64,000 nucleotides of DNA from JADJRG01 sp964474905. Its GTDB lineage: Bacteria > Myxococcota_A > Polyangia > Nannocystales > Nannocystaceae. Position numbers and translations under genes: made by a program. The notes below the pieces were generated by a model, which searched no databases, had not been told where the DNA came from, and was given only the letters and a program-made list of their open reading frames with translations. Shown here in pieces: positions 36,781 through 45,530 of this stretch; the stretch's first letter is position 1, and every line of letters starts with the position of its first letter. The stretch is from assembly GCA_964474905.1 (NCBI GenBank), contig CAYYUP010000020.1:24203-88202 (forward strand). Direction: 5' to 3'.

Positions 36781-37581
36781 CTACGGGATCACAAACCCCG
36801 GCGACAACACGATGCAAGTGGGAGGCTTTGCCGGCAACGATGCACCGGGTTTATGATCGATATGATCTCCCGTATTGTCATTCACATCTGCGCTCGGGGT
36901 CGCGGTGATGAGCGGCCTGCTCGTCTTTCGAAGCATGATCATCGAGGCGGATCGTTTGCCGCCCGCGCGCACAGAGGCTTCAGCCTCACCGGATTCATAG
37001 CCCTGCTTTTTGCCGGATACCTTGTATTGCTTGGTACCGGAGGGCGGGGCTATCATCACCGCAAAATTGCCGCGCTTGTCGGTCCATAGTTTGCGCGTAG
37101 AAGGCAGAGTCGCCACCCTCGCTCTGGCAACCGGAGCACCCCTGCCATCCAAAACCCTGCCGTAGATCCAAGTCTCGTCGACCCGGATCTTGCGGGCCTT
37201 GGGCCTGCATTGCCCGACAGCCGGGGCCCACTCCCCTTCGAGCGGCGGCCTCATCATGATGTCGTGTTGGCTGCGATCGCGATCTGCCGCCATCGCATCG
37301 AGCACCACCAGCTGTTTGCCCGGCGCCGACGCCTGCAGCTGCAAAAAGAACTTAAACCCCTTTGGCACGACGATTTTATAGTGGCCATTCGCATCTGTAC
37401 ATACTGTCTGAGTCGGCGGCAGTGTCTGGATTTGCGCGCCCGCGATCGGATCCAACGTCGAAGAGTCGAACACTTGGCCCTCGAGCACAACAACGCCGTC
37501 CGCACGGGCCAAGCTCGGCAACGCCAGCGACGCGGCAACAAGGACAAACAAACCCAGAACCTCAAACCATCGCATGTGCAT
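36781..37581 (-). CDS. Secreted protein with two carboxypeptidase-regulatory-like beta domains
   Basis: This 266-residue exported protein has the signal MRWFEVLGLFVLVAASLA...ARA with a likely cleavage after ARA near residue 28. The open frame extends much further upstream, but the extension is Arg/Ser-rich; GGGAG and GGAG lie upstream of the ATG at 37581. Two CarboxypepD_reg-like sandwich modules are visible: GQVFDSSTLDPIAGAQIQTLPPTQTVCTDANGHYKIVV and GRVLDGRGAPVARARVATLPSTRKLWTDKRGNFAVMI. A third, unstructured Pro/Thr-rich tail ends the protein. These modules are common in surface proteins. It is 146 bp upstream of the CxxCH lipoprotein on the same strand. Confidence 0.78.
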   Translation of the reverse strand: MHMRWFEVLGLFVLVAASLALPSLARADGVVVLEGQVFDSSTLDPIAGAQIQTLPPTQTVCTDANGHYKIVVPKGFKFFLQLQASAPGKQLVVLDAMAADRDRSQHDIMMRPPLEGEWAPAVGQCRPKARKIRVDETWIYGRVLDGRGAPVARARVATLPSTRKLWTDKRGNFAVMIAPPSGTKQYKVSGKKQGYESGEAEASVRAGGKRSASMIMLRKTSRPLITATPSADVNDNTGDHIDHKPGASLPAKPPTCIVLSPGFVIP

Positions 37582-38069
37582 CTCCGACTCCCTGGCTGCC
37601 CCAAGATTTCCATGTTTGCAGCGAAAAACCACTGCTTTCTTCGAACACTCGTCGGTCATGTGATCCCGGCTGCTCACAGCGCGAGCGCTCGCCACGACCG
37701 AGCACGACCGAATACGACCGAGCAGCGATGTACGCGATCGGGCGATCCGACGAGCATGGTGCTTACGCGCTCGGCGGTCGGCGGCAGTGCGACCTTGAAG
37801 GAAGGGCAACTCGCCCGTCTGCCCTCGACGACGCCGTCGGTCGCGAGGCCGAGGTCTCGATATCAACCTACTCCGGCAGCTCGCGGCTCGCTCCAACACC
37901 CCGATGTTTGTTTGGCCCAATGTCGACATAGGGCACGCATGCGATCCCACTCGTCGTCATTGTCGAAACTTCCAACAAATAAGAGCTGCGCAGACACTCA
38001 TCCCCCAGGTGCGGGATGTAATCACCGTCGGCGAGTTCTACGAGCTGGCGGACGGCGAGCAGATCATCC
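37582..38069. other. Intergenic stretch, possibly with a gene remnant
   Basis: No complete gene is supported in these 488 bases. On the minus strand a frame near 37868-38090 reads VDEDDLLAVRQLVELADGDY before it runs into the Lnt-like gene in another frame, which could be the debris of an old coding sequence. The plus strand over the same bases is also open, so coding cannot be decided by eye. Confidence 0.35.
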
Positions 38070-39509
38070 TCATCTACGAGCGAACCGCCGGCGAAGGGCC
38101 AGCCCCACCAGGAGCAGCAGATAGAGCGAGGTACCGGCCACCACTGGGGTGTCACCCACGATGGCGTAGAGGGTGTGGCGTCGGCGGATGGGGAGTTCGG
38201 TAACCAGGACCCGGTCGTTATCTTCGTCGACTCGCATCCAGCCCCGCACGCGGCCCATGGGGTCGAAGCCCGCCGAGGCCGCCCAACGGGTCGACCGGAG
38301 GGTGGAAAATCCCCCCTCGATGGCGCGGGTCCGCGCGAGCATGGTGTGGAGCGGGTCGATGCCGCGCCAGTCGGAGGAGGGCAGCAGTACCAGGTCGACG
38401 CCCGCCTGGGCGTGACGCCGGGACATCTCCGGAAAGTCGTGGTCGTAGCAGATGGCCAGGGAGACCACGCCGTAGGGGCGCTCGATGCGGGGGGTGGGGT
38501 TGTCCGAGGGCTCGGTCTCGCCGGGCACCGGATGGCGCTTGTGGTAGCGAGCCAGCTCCTGCCCCTGGTCGTCGAGGAACACCGCGAGGTTCTCGAAGCG
38601 AAAGGGATCGTGGGAGGTGGGCACGATGTAGGCGAGCACCAGGTCAACGCCCCGCTCCCGGGCAAAGGCGCCGGCCCGGGCCAGCAGGGCAGGCTCGTCC
38701 GAGCGCTCGACGATGCTGGCTCCCTCGTTCCAGACGATGACCCGGGCACCTTGCTCGGCGGCCAGCGCCGAGCGGTCGAAGAGGAGATCGATGTTGGCCT
38801 CCAGCTCCTGCGGCGTGGGCAGGCCGTCGGGGGAGAGGCCCAGGTCGGTGACCACCGCAGCCACCCGCACGGTGGGACCGACGCCGGGCTGGCTCAGGCG
38901 CCAGCTGCCGAAGGAGGCCACGGCCACGAGAACCAGCCCGAGCAGGGCACCGTGGCGGCGCCAGGGCACGTTGGGCACGGCCAGGGCGGCGGCGATTAGG
39001 GCCGCGACCCAGGCCATGAGAGCGCCGATAGCGGCGACGCCCAGAAGGCTGGTGAGCTGGAGCAGGGCGAGGTTGTCGGGCTGGGTGGAGGCGCCACTGC
39101 CCCACACACCCATGGGCCCGAAGGTGTAGCTGGACCACTCGCTCAGGGCGATCAGGGCCGGCCAGGCGTAGAGGGCGTGGACCTCCGAGGTGCGACGGCG
39201 CAGGGCGTCCCAAGCCAACAACAGCAACCAGCTGCCGAGGGCCATGGGCAGACCAAAGCCGACGGCGAAGACCTCGGGGATGGGCGGGGTGACGATCTTG
39301 CCCACCTGAGCGACCGTGGCGAGGATCAGCAGGGCCAAGATCCCGAAGCGCTGGCGCCAGCAGGTGGTGCGCCGGATCCACAGCAGCCAGGGCACGGGAG
39401 CGATCCAGGCCAGCAGGGGCACGCCCCAACGCATGCCACTCGCCACCACCAACAGGCTACCGGCCAGGGCCAGCGCAACGGTGGGCACGGATGTGGATGA
39501 ATCTCTCAC
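38070..39509 (-). CDS. Apolipoprotein N-acyltransferase-like (Lnt family) membrane protein
   Basis: This 479-residue protein has an N-terminal half with several membrane helices (VALALAGSLLVVASGM, WIAPVPWLLW, FGILALLILATV, LPMALGSWLLLLAW and more), then a carbon-nitrogen-hydrolase domain. The triad is visible as Glu in IVWNEGAS, Lys in RYHKRHPVPGETEP and Cys in VSLAICYDHDFPE. It ends with a last helix (SLYLLLLVGLAL) and RRRFARR. Lnt adds the third acyl chain to lipoproteins in the inner membrane. The start is a GTG at 39509, overlapping the TetR stop (GTGA), rather than the longer frame from 39563. Co-expression with a TetR regulator is unlike the usual housekeeping lnt gene, so it may be a dedicated second copy. 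Confidence 0.8.
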   Translation of the reverse strand: MRDSSTSVPTVALALAGSLLVVASGMRWGVPLLAWIAPVPWLLWIRRTTCWRQRFGILALLILATVAQVGKIVTPPIPEVFAVGFGLPMALGSWLLLLAWDALRRRTSEVHALYAWPALIALSEWSSYTFGPMGVWGSGASTQPDNLALLQLTSLLGVAAIGALMAWVAALIAAALAVPNVPWRRHGALLGLVLVAVASFGSWRLSQPGVGPTVRVAAVVTDLGLSPDGLPTPQELEANIDLLFDRSALAAEQGARVIVWNEGASIVERSDEPALLARAGAFARERGVDLVLAYIVPTSHDPFRFENLAVFLDDQGQELARYHKRHPVPGETEPSDNPTPRIERPYGVVSLAICYDHDFPEMSRRHAQAGVDLVLLPSSDWRGIDPLHTMLARTRAIEGGFSTLRSTRWAASAGFDPMGRVRGWMRVDEDNDRVLVTELPIRRRHTLYAIVGDTPVVAGTSLYLLLLVGLALRRRFARR

Positions 39510-40183
39510 AGCGCCTCCCCATTCTGACGGGTTTCGCTGCGTCCCAGTGCCGCCCACAGCCACTGGAGCTGCTGCTGGTAGAGGGCCGGGATCGTTGTGG
39601 CGCGCTGGCCCTCCGGAAGCTGCCGGCCGACGACCGTGGTGCCGAAGAAGATGGCGACGATCGCGGCAAAGACCATCTGCACAGGGGTGTGGGCGGGAAG
39701 CTGACCCAGAGCGATGGCGCGCCGCAGCAAGGGCGGGATGAGGGCCTCCAGACCGGCGTCCCGGGGTGCCTCAAGCAGCTCCGGCTCACCGGGGAAGGCG
39801 CGGCGGAGGTCGGCATCGGTGGGCGGGGGGCAGGGTTTGAGGTCTGAGCGGGCCTGCAGGGCCACGATCTCCGCCATCACCCCGGAGTGCTGGAGGTGCT
39901 GGGCGGCGGTGGCCTGAAACAGCACCTCGATGGCGCCCAGAGGGTCGTCCTCCGGGTGGGAAGCGACGGCGGCGGCCATCTGCACCGACCAAAGCTGGAC
40001 AAAGTAGACCAGCAGGGCTTCCTTCGTAGGGAAGTAGTTGAAAAAGGTGGCCGGGCTGATGCCCACCTCCTCGCACAGTTCGGTCACGGAGATGGCCGCC
40101 AGGGGCCGGTCATCGACCCGGGCGAGAAGGGCCTCGATCAGACCGATCCTGGTATTGGCAGCCTTGCGTTGGCGAAGGGACAT
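39506..40183 (-). CDS. TetR/AcrR-family transcriptional regulator
   Basis: This 225-residue TetR-type repressor has the N-terminal helix-turn-helix at about 10-60: ALLARVDDRPLAAISVTELCEEVGISPATFFNYFPTKEALLVYF. The remainder is the variable helical ligand-binding and dimerisation domain. It is the first gene of a two-gene operon with the Lnt-like gene (4-bp overlap). A sigma-70-like promoter and inverted repeats lie immediately upstream, so auto-repression is plausible. The inducer is unknown. Confidence 0.9.
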   Translation of the reverse strand: MSLRQRKAANTRIGLIEALLARVDDRPLAAISVTELCEEVGISPATFFNYFPTKEALLVYFVQLWSVQMAAAVASHPEDDPLGAIEVLFQATAAQHLQHSGVMAEIVALQARSDLKPCPPPTDADLRRAFPGEPELLEAPRDAGLEALIPPLLRRAIALGQLPAHTPVQMVFAAIVAIFFGTTVVGRQLPEGQRATTIPALYQQQLQWLWAALGRSETRQNGEAL

Positions 40184-40188
40184 GGGGA

Positions 40189-40209
40189 GACCTCGTGGCG
40201 GGAGAGGTC
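40189..40209 (-). promoter_or_regulatory. Candidate TetR operator (inverted repeat)
   Basis: GACCTC (40189-40194) and GAGGTC (40204-40209) form a 6-bp inverted repeat with a 9-base spacer, between the promoter and the TetR start codon. It is in the right place for an auto-repressor site, but no consensus for this subgroup is known to me. Confidence 0.4.
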
Positions 40210-40212
40210 AAT

Positions 40213-40241
40213 GTTGTAGTCCGTTCTAATTTTGGAGTCAA
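40213..40241 (-). promoter_or_regulatory. Sigma-70-like promoter of the TetR-lnt operon
   Basis: On the minus strand, TTGACT (40236-40241) is followed after 17 bases by TACAAC (40213-40218), a good -35 and a fair -10 box. The two boxes also lie in an imperfect palindrome (GTTGTAGTCC at 40213-40222 and GGAGTCAAC at 40234-40242), so a regulator could cover the promoter. Confidence 0.6.
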
Positions 40242-40355
40242 CACTAAATTTGTCTTTTATGGAGCCTGGGGGCCTTCTCCTTCGCCGCGCCAGCTGACCT
40301 GCGAGCGAAGGGGGACGCCCCCCGGGCACGGGTGACTTGGGCCGAGGCCCTGCGC

Positions 40356-41354
40356 TCATGGGGGAAAGGCGCAGACGCCCAGATTCTCCAGGCCCGCCGG
40401 TGCCTCCCCCTCCATAAAGAAGGGGATGCAGGTGGCACCGTCGAGCTCCGCACAGGGATCGTCGGCCTTGATGTCGCAGTAGGGAGTGCAGCAGTTCTCA
40501 GACCCGCAGTCGGGGAGATAGGGCGCCGGTATACATAGCTGACCGTCCGAGCAGGTCGGTCCATTGCACGGGTCGCCCAGGCCCAGGTCCTCGCCGGGGA
40601 CGCAGGAGAACCCATCCTCGACGAAGGCGCAGGTGTCTCCGTCGTCGCACTCGTTGCTCAGCGGGTCGCATGCGCTCAGGCAGAGGTTGAGAACTCCGTC
40701 GTTGGTGATGGTGCATTTCGTTCCGGCCTGGGCGCAAGTCGGCTCGTCCGGAGTGCCGTCACAAAGGCCGACACAGACACCCTCGAGGGTCTCCTGGTCG
40801 ATGCTCCAGCACATCGCCCCGAGTTCACAGCTGTCGCGGCCGCTGAACTGGCCGTCGCTGGCGACGCAGGGTTCTCCAGGCTTGGCGTCGCCCTCGATTG
40901 GGACGCAGTGCAGCGCGCTCCAGACGTCATCGCCGCCGCCGGCGTAGGCGGAACACTTCTCACCCTCGGGACAATCTTGCTGCCAGGGGTCACAGTTCGG
41001 CGGCCGGCAGCGGACGCTCTGTTCTGGGCCGAGGACCGCATCCCCGCCGCAGGTCAGATCACAGATGAAGTCGCAGTCGGTGGTCGAGCCATCGCTGCTC
41101 CCGGAGGTCCCGTCGCTCGTCCCGGCCGAGCCATCGCTCCCGGAGCTCGAAGTGCTGTCCGAGGTTCCGGAGGTACTCGTCGGGCCCGCAGAGGTCGACG
41201 AGGCAGAGACGCTGGTCGAGCCGACACCGGTCGACCCGACGCTCGTAGACGCGCTCGTACCGGTGGTCTCAGGGGTTGGGACGCAGGCGAGGTGGGCGCA
41301 GGCGAGGACCAAGGCGGCGCTACGGGCGGGGTAGATTCGGCGTTGATAACCCAT
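40356..41354 (-). CDS. Cys-rich lipoprotein, paralogue of the gene at 18841-19752
   Basis: This 332-residue lipoprotein has a signal peptide ending in lipobox HLAC. A long Ser/Thr/Gly linker (about 26-92) precedes a Cys-rich domain that aligns block by block with the protein at 18841: NCDPWQQDCPEGEKCSA, CVPIEGDAKPGEPC, DSCELGAMCWSIDQETLEGVC, KCTITNDGVLNLCLSACDPL, CCTPYCDI and a final APAGLENLGVCAFPP. The acidic residues DGD and DDGD near the middle could bind calcium. It lies 172 bp upstream of the TetR gene but reads in the same direction. Function unknown; the two copies 21 kb apart suggest a family of secreted proteins in this genome. Confidence 0.82.
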   Translation of the reverse strand: MGYQRRIYPARSAALVLACAHLACVPTPETTGTSASTSVGSTGVGSTSVSASSTSAGPTSTSGTSDSTSSSGSDGSAGTSDGTSGSSDGSTTDCDFICDLTCGGDAVLGPEQSVRCRPPNCDPWQQDCPEGEKCSAYAGGGDDVWSALHCVPIEGDAKPGEPCVASDGQFSGRDSCELGAMCWSIDQETLEGVCVGLCDGTPDEPTCAQAGTKCTITNDGVLNLCLSACDPLSNECDDGDTCAFVEDGFSCVPGEDLGLGDPCNGPTCSDGQLCIPAPYLPDCGSENCCTPYCDIKADDPCAELDGATCIPFFMEGEAPAGLENLGVCAFPP

Positions 41355-41581
41355 GTTCCTAAGATTGCAGGTTAGTTATATTAGTTTAAAGGACGATCTG
41401 ACTATTTTCCTTAAGGGCATGCGCTTGTGGCTGGCGCTCGCTGCGCGATCGCTAGCGAAGACGCCCCCACCGAATCTATTGGACTCCTCCGGAGCGCAAC
41501 ATCACTCCTCCCAGATTCTAAGGAAACTAAGCTGCAATTTATTTCTCTTGTGGTCAGAGTAAGGAAAGAAAATCTCCTTCT

Positions 41582-42757
41582 GTGGCACACATCAAAAATA
41601 ATCGTGCAGGTTTTTTTCGTAACGAGGGGCGCGGGCATGACGCGTTTCAGACGTTTATCCCCGCGCCTCTCCCGCCTGAGCCCAATGTGGCGATGGGCCC
41701 CAAGATGATCTCCCTGTTCGGTCGCGCGTCAAGTGCGGTCGGCAGGCTCGACGGAGTTGCGACCCGGCTGCGTAACCCTGATGCCTTCCTGTGGACATAC
41801 ATCCGGAAGGAAGCCGTCCTGTCTAGCCAAATCGAGGGCACCCAATCGACCGTCACGGATCTGCTGTTGCACGAGTACGCCCAGGCGCCCGGAGTGGCTG
41901 CGGATGACGTAAAGATCAGTTCCAATTATGTCAGGGCAATGACAACGGGCCTTGAGTCACTTCGAACCCGACTCCCGCTCGGTCGTCGGTTGATTTGCGA
42001 GATGCAAAGAGAGATCGTCCAGGGGACCCGTGGAGCCAACAAGGCGCCGGGTGAATTTAGACGAACACAGAATTGGATCGGCGGAAGCCGCCCCGGAAAC
42101 GCACGCTACGTCCCGCCGCCTGTGCCAGAGATGACCAAGGCGCTGAACAATCTAGAGAAGTTTCTCCACGATGCCTCGACACCGCCGCTTATCAAGGCTG
42201 GGCTTGCACATGCGCAATTCGAGACGATTCACCCTTTTCTCGACGGCAATGGCCGGGTGGGTCGGCTCTTAATCACGATGATTCTGATCCATGAAGGCGT
42301 ACTCAAAGAGCCGCTCCTCTACATAAGCCTGCATTTCAAGCGCCATCGTCAAGAGTACTACGAGCGTCTTCAGCGAATCCGCAGTCACGGCGATTGGGAG
42401 GGCTGGATGGATTTTTTCCTCGACGGTGTCGCCACCGTCGCAGACTCGGCGACCCAGACGATAGACAAGCTTGATGCATTGATGAATGAGCATCGCGCGC
42501 AGCTCGGCGCACCGGGAGGTAGTGTTTATCAGGCAGCCGCTGCTCAGAGCAACCTCAAGGTCTATGACTATATTTGCAGACACCTCGTCGCCACAGCATC
42601 GGAGGCAGCATCCCAGCTCGATATCAGCCCGCCGACCGTGCGTCGGGTGCTCACGAAAATGGAATCACTCGGCATGATCCGCGAGATCACAGGGCGAGCC
42701 CGCGGGCGAGTCTTCCTCTACCACACCTTCCTCGAATTCCTTGAGGATGGGATCTGA
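41582..42757 (+). CDS. Fic family protein with self-inhibitory motif and C-terminal winged helix
   Basis: This 391-residue protein carries the Fic AMPylation-type active site HPFLDGNGRVGR at 217-228 (His217 catalytic). The N-terminal inhibitory motif (S/T)xxxE(G/N) is present as SSQIEG at about 81-86, so it belongs to the self-inhibited class. A C-terminal helix-turn-helix (about 320-375: AASQLDISPPTVRRVLTKMESLGMIREI) would bind DNA and regulate its own expression. This is a common standalone architecture. It uses a GTG start; the upstream 200 bases are AT-rich compared with the neighbours. The target protein is unknown. Confidence 0.92.
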   Translation: MAHIKNNRAGFFRNEGRGHDAFQTFIPAPLPPEPNVAMGPKMISLFGRASSAVGRLDGVATRLRNPDAFLWTYIRKEAVLSSQIEGTQSTVTDLLLHEYAQAPGVAADDVKISSNYVRAMTTGLESLRTRLPLGRRLICEMQREIVQGTRGANKAPGEFRRTQNWIGGSRPGNARYVPPPVPEMTKALNNLEKFLHDASTPPLIKAGLAHAQFETIHPFLDGNGRVGRLLITMILIHEGVLKEPLLYISLHFKRHRQEYYERLQRIRSHGDWEGWMDFFLDGVATVADSATQTIDKLDALMNEHRAQLGAPGGSVYQAAAAQSNLKVYDYICRHLVATASEAASQLDISPPTVRRVLTKMESLGMIREITGRARGRVFLYHTFLEFLEDGI

Positions 42758-42779
42758 GCACCTTTGCGATGCGGATCTC

Positions 42780-42799
42780 GAAGGGCGCGGGCGCCCTTC
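42780..42799 (+). terminator. Hairpin after the fic gene
   Basis: GAAGGGCG (42780-42787) and CGCCCTTC (42792-42799) pair around a 4-base loop, 23 bases after the stop. There is no T-run, so the strength is doubtful. Confidence 0.4.
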
Positions 42800-42892
42800 C
42801 TCGCGGGATGACTACGGGAGCGGTTCGCGGCCAAGCAGCTGCCGGAGCAGCCAATCCGAGGATCGTCGTCGATCAATCCAAACCGTGCAAAT

Positions 42893-42951
42893 GCCACTCT
42901 GAAGGGCTTAAGTAGCGAAGATATCGGCGTCGGAAGTCGGCTCAGAGTGGC
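42893..42951. repeat. Inverted repeat between convergent fic and proA
   Basis: GCCACTCTGA (42893-42902) and TCAGAGTGGC (42942-42951) are perfect 10-bp complements with a 39-base spacer. It sits 16 bases from the proA stop and could form a cruciform or long hairpin that ends transcription from either side. Confidence 0.45.
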
Positions 42952-42966
42952 CTTTAGGACCCCTAT

Positions 42967-44319
42967 TCAGAGATCAATACTGAGATCACGCCGCATCAGC
43001 ATCCGCTTGCCGGGGCCGTAGTCGGCGCTTATCTGGCCACTTCCTCGGAGGATCCAGCGATAGGTCAGGAGCCCTTCGACACCGACCGGGCCGCGGGCGT
43101 GCAGCTTGCCGGTGGAGATCCCGACCTCTGCACCCAGACCAAAGCGGTAGCCATCGGTGAAGCGAGTGCTGACATTTACAAAAACCGCGGCGGCGTCGAC
43201 CCGAGCGACAAAACGGGTGCAGGTAGCTTTGTCTTCGCTGAGCACGGCCTCCGTATGCCGCGAACCGTAACAGGCGATGTGCCCCAGCGCGGCCTCGAGA
43301 TCGGCGACCTGACGGATCGCGAGGATCTTGCTGCCGTACTCGCGATGCCAATCTTCGGCGCCCGCTTTGGCGATGCCCGGCGCCCGGGCCCGAGTCGCCG
43401 CGCAGCCCCGGAGCTCAACACCCTCGGCAGCCAAGGCCGCGATGCAAGCGTCCAACGCCTCGCCGGCCCCGGGGTGCCAGAGCAAGGTCTCGACCGCGTT
43501 GCAAGCCGCCGGATAGGAGCATTTTGCATCGACGACGATGCGTGCCGCACCCACCGGATCGACAGGCGGATGGAGATAGATATGACAGAGCCCCTCGGCG
43601 TGCCCCATCACCGGGATCTCCGTCGAGGCCATCACCCGACGGACAAAGGGCGTCGAACCTCGAGCGATGATCAGATCGACGAGTTCGTGCATGCCGAGCA
43701 GAGCGGCAAAATCCTCACGCCGCTCGAGCAGGCAGACTGCCCCTTCGGGCAGGTTGTGTGCGACCAGCTGGCGCCGGATCAGGGCGACCAGCGCTCGATT
43801 GCTCTCCAGGGCCTCGCTGCCACCCTTTAAAAGTAGCGAGTTACCGCTTTTAAGGGCCAAGCCGGCGATCTGTGGGATCGCGTCGGGACGGGCCTCAAAG
43901 ACGACTCCGAGGGTACCGAGCGGACAGGGCATGCGCTCTAGAACAAGCCCCTCGTCGAGCTGGCGGCGGAGCGTGGCCTTGCCCAGCAACTCGGGTGCAG
44001 CGGCGAGCTGGCGAAGGCCGTCGGCGAGCGCATCCAATTTTTGGTCACGTAGATGCAGACGCGCCCGCTTGACCTCGGCGAGCTGCGAACTCGCGGCACG
44101 ATCGAGATCCTTGCGATTGGCGAGCTGCAGCTCATCGCGCACGCTCGCCACGCAGAGAGCATCGGCGATCCCCCGAAGCAGCGCCCGACGAGCGCTCGCC
44201 GAGAGCCCAGCGATCACCGGCCCCGCCGCTCGCGCTTCGATCGCGGCCGCCCGCACCGAATCTCGGGTGGCCGTATTTGCATCTGAACCAAGTCCTGCTC
44301 GCACCGACATCGTCCCCAT
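42967..44319 (-). CDS. proA: Gamma-glutamyl phosphate reductase
   Basis: This second enzyme of proline synthesis reduces gamma-glutamyl phosphate to glutamate semialdehyde with NADPH. The family is clear over 450 residues: LGTLGVVFEARPDAIPQIAGLALKSGNSLLLKGGSEA for the cofactor domain and the catalytic cysteine Cys273 in SYPAACNAVETLL. The C-terminus EVGISTGKLHARGPVGVEGLLTY is typical. It follows proB after 9 bp, so proBA is one operon, with proB first. Two ATG codons are possible at 44319 and 44310. It is slightly longer than the E. coli enzyme (417 residues), mainly at both ends. Confidence 0.96.
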   Translation of the reverse strand: MGTMSVRAGLGSDANTATRDSVRAAAIEARAAGPVIAGLSASARRALLRGIADALCVASVRDELQLANRKDLDRAASSQLAEVKRARLHLRDQKLDALADGLRQLAAAPELLGKATLRRQLDEGLVLERMPCPLGTLGVVFEARPDAIPQIAGLALKSGNSLLLKGGSEALESNRALVALIRRQLVAHNLPEGAVCLLERREDFAALLGMHELVDLIIARGSTPFVRRVMASTEIPVMGHAEGLCHIYLHPPVDPVGAARIVVDAKCSYPAACNAVETLLWHPGAGEALDACIAALAAEGVELRGCAATRARAPGIAKAGAEDWHREYGSKILAIRQVADLEAALGHIACYGSRHTEAVLSEDKATCTRFVARVDAAAVFVNVSTRFTDGYRFGLGAEVGISTGKLHARGPVGVEGLLTYRWILRGSGQISADYGPGKRMLMRRDLSIDL

Positions 44320-44328
44320 CCCTTCGAA

Positions 44329-45489
44329 TCAGCAGGTCGTCATCACCAGATTGTCGCGAGTGATCAGCGCGTCGTATCCCCGCCATCCGAGGCAGGTTTC
44401 GATCTCCCCCGAGTGATGGCCGGCGATCGCCCGACACTCGCGGGCGCCGTAGTTGACCAGGCCCCGACCCAGCACTCGCCCGCTCGCATCGCGGAGTTCG
44501 ACGAGATCACCGCGAGCAAACTCGCCATCGACACCGACGACACCGATCGGCAAGAGCGAGGCCTTGCGCCTGGTCAGGGCAGCGATCGCGCCGTCGTTGA
44601 GGACAAGCCCGCCGCAAGCCCGACCACTGACCGCGATCTGCCGCCTGCGCGCCGACCGACGAAGAGCACCGCCGATAAGCGTGCCCTCATCCCCACCGGC
44701 GAGCGCCCGCAGCAAACAAGGACCTTCACCGCGAGCGATCAGCACCGGCAAACCGCGCTCGTTGGCAAAGGCCGCCGCCGCGAGTTTGCTGGCCATGCCA
44801 CCCGTACCCGCGCTCGAGGCCCCCGACGCCATGCCCAGGATCGCCTCGTCGACAGTCTCGAGCGACGCTATCCGAGTGGCTTTTGGATCCTCTTGGGGGT
44901 TGGCTGTGTAGAGGCCATCGACATCGGTGAGCAGCACCAACACATCAGCGTCGAGCGCCAGCGCCAGGCGAGCCGAGAGGCCATCATTATCCCCGAAAAT
45001 CGGCGCCCCCCCTACCCCCGCAACATCCCGCAGGGCCAGCTCGCGCACACTGACGCTGTCGTTTTCGTTGAGGATCGGCACAACGCGCAGCTCGATCAAC
45101 CGCATCAACGTCGTCCGCAGGCAAAGCCGTCGATCGCGATCGCCCAGGTCCTCTTGGGTGAGCAACACCTGAGCGACCCGATGCCCGACCAGGCCAAACG
45201 CCCGGGCGTAAAGCCCGATCAGCTGCCCCTGCCCCACCGCCGCACAGGCCTGCCGCAACCCCAGTGACAGGGCCTCGGGACCGAGCCCCAACTCTGCCCG
45301 CCCCATCGCCACCGCCCCACTAGACACGATGATCACCTGCTTGCCCGCTCGCTGCAGCCCGGCGAGCACCTCGACTAGTCCGTGCACCCGACCGAGCGCA
45401 ATGCCCCCCATCACCGGATCGGTGACCACGCTCGAACCCATCTTGACGACGATCCGACGGGCATCGGCGAGGGCGCTGCGGGGACTCAC
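44329..45489 (-). CDS. proB: Glutamate 5-kinase with PUA domain
   Basis: This first enzyme of proline synthesis phosphorylates glutamate with ATP; it is usually feedback-inhibited by proline. The 386-residue protein has the amino-acid-kinase domain at about 10-260 (VVKMGSSVVTD, IIVSSGAVAMGRAEL, ILNENDSVSV, FGDNDGLSARLALALDADVLVLLTDVDGLY, GTGGMASKLAAA) and a C-terminal PUA domain at about 285-375 (GAIAALTRRKASLLPIGVVGVDGEFARGDLVEL). The start is GTG at 45489. The gene is complete and lies directly before proA. Confidence 0.96.
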   Translation of the reverse strand: MSPRSALADARRIVVKMGSSVVTDPVMGGIALGRVHGLVEVLAGLQRAGKQVIIVSSGAVAMGRAELGLGPEALSLGLRQACAAVGQGQLIGLYARAFGLVGHRVAQVLLTQEDLGDRDRRLCLRTTLMRLIELRVVPILNENDSVSVRELALRDVAGVGGAPIFGDNDGLSARLALALDADVLVLLTDVDGLYTANPQEDPKATRIASLETVDEAILGMASGASSAGTGGMASKLAAAAFANERGLPVLIARGEGPCLLRALAGGDEGTLIGGALRRSARRRQIAVSGRACGGLVLNDGAIAALTRRKASLLPIGVVGVDGEFARGDLVELRDASGRVLGRGLVNYGARECRAIAGHHSGEIETCLGWRGYDALITRDNLVMTTC

Positions 45490-45530
45490 GGGGTTAATTT
45501 ATGCCACGGGACGGGGCCATGCGGACCACC

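Noticed and set aside
37210..38124. 304-codon plus-strand frame
   Set aside because: Antisense to a clear signal-peptide protein in its first half and His/Arg-rich throughout.
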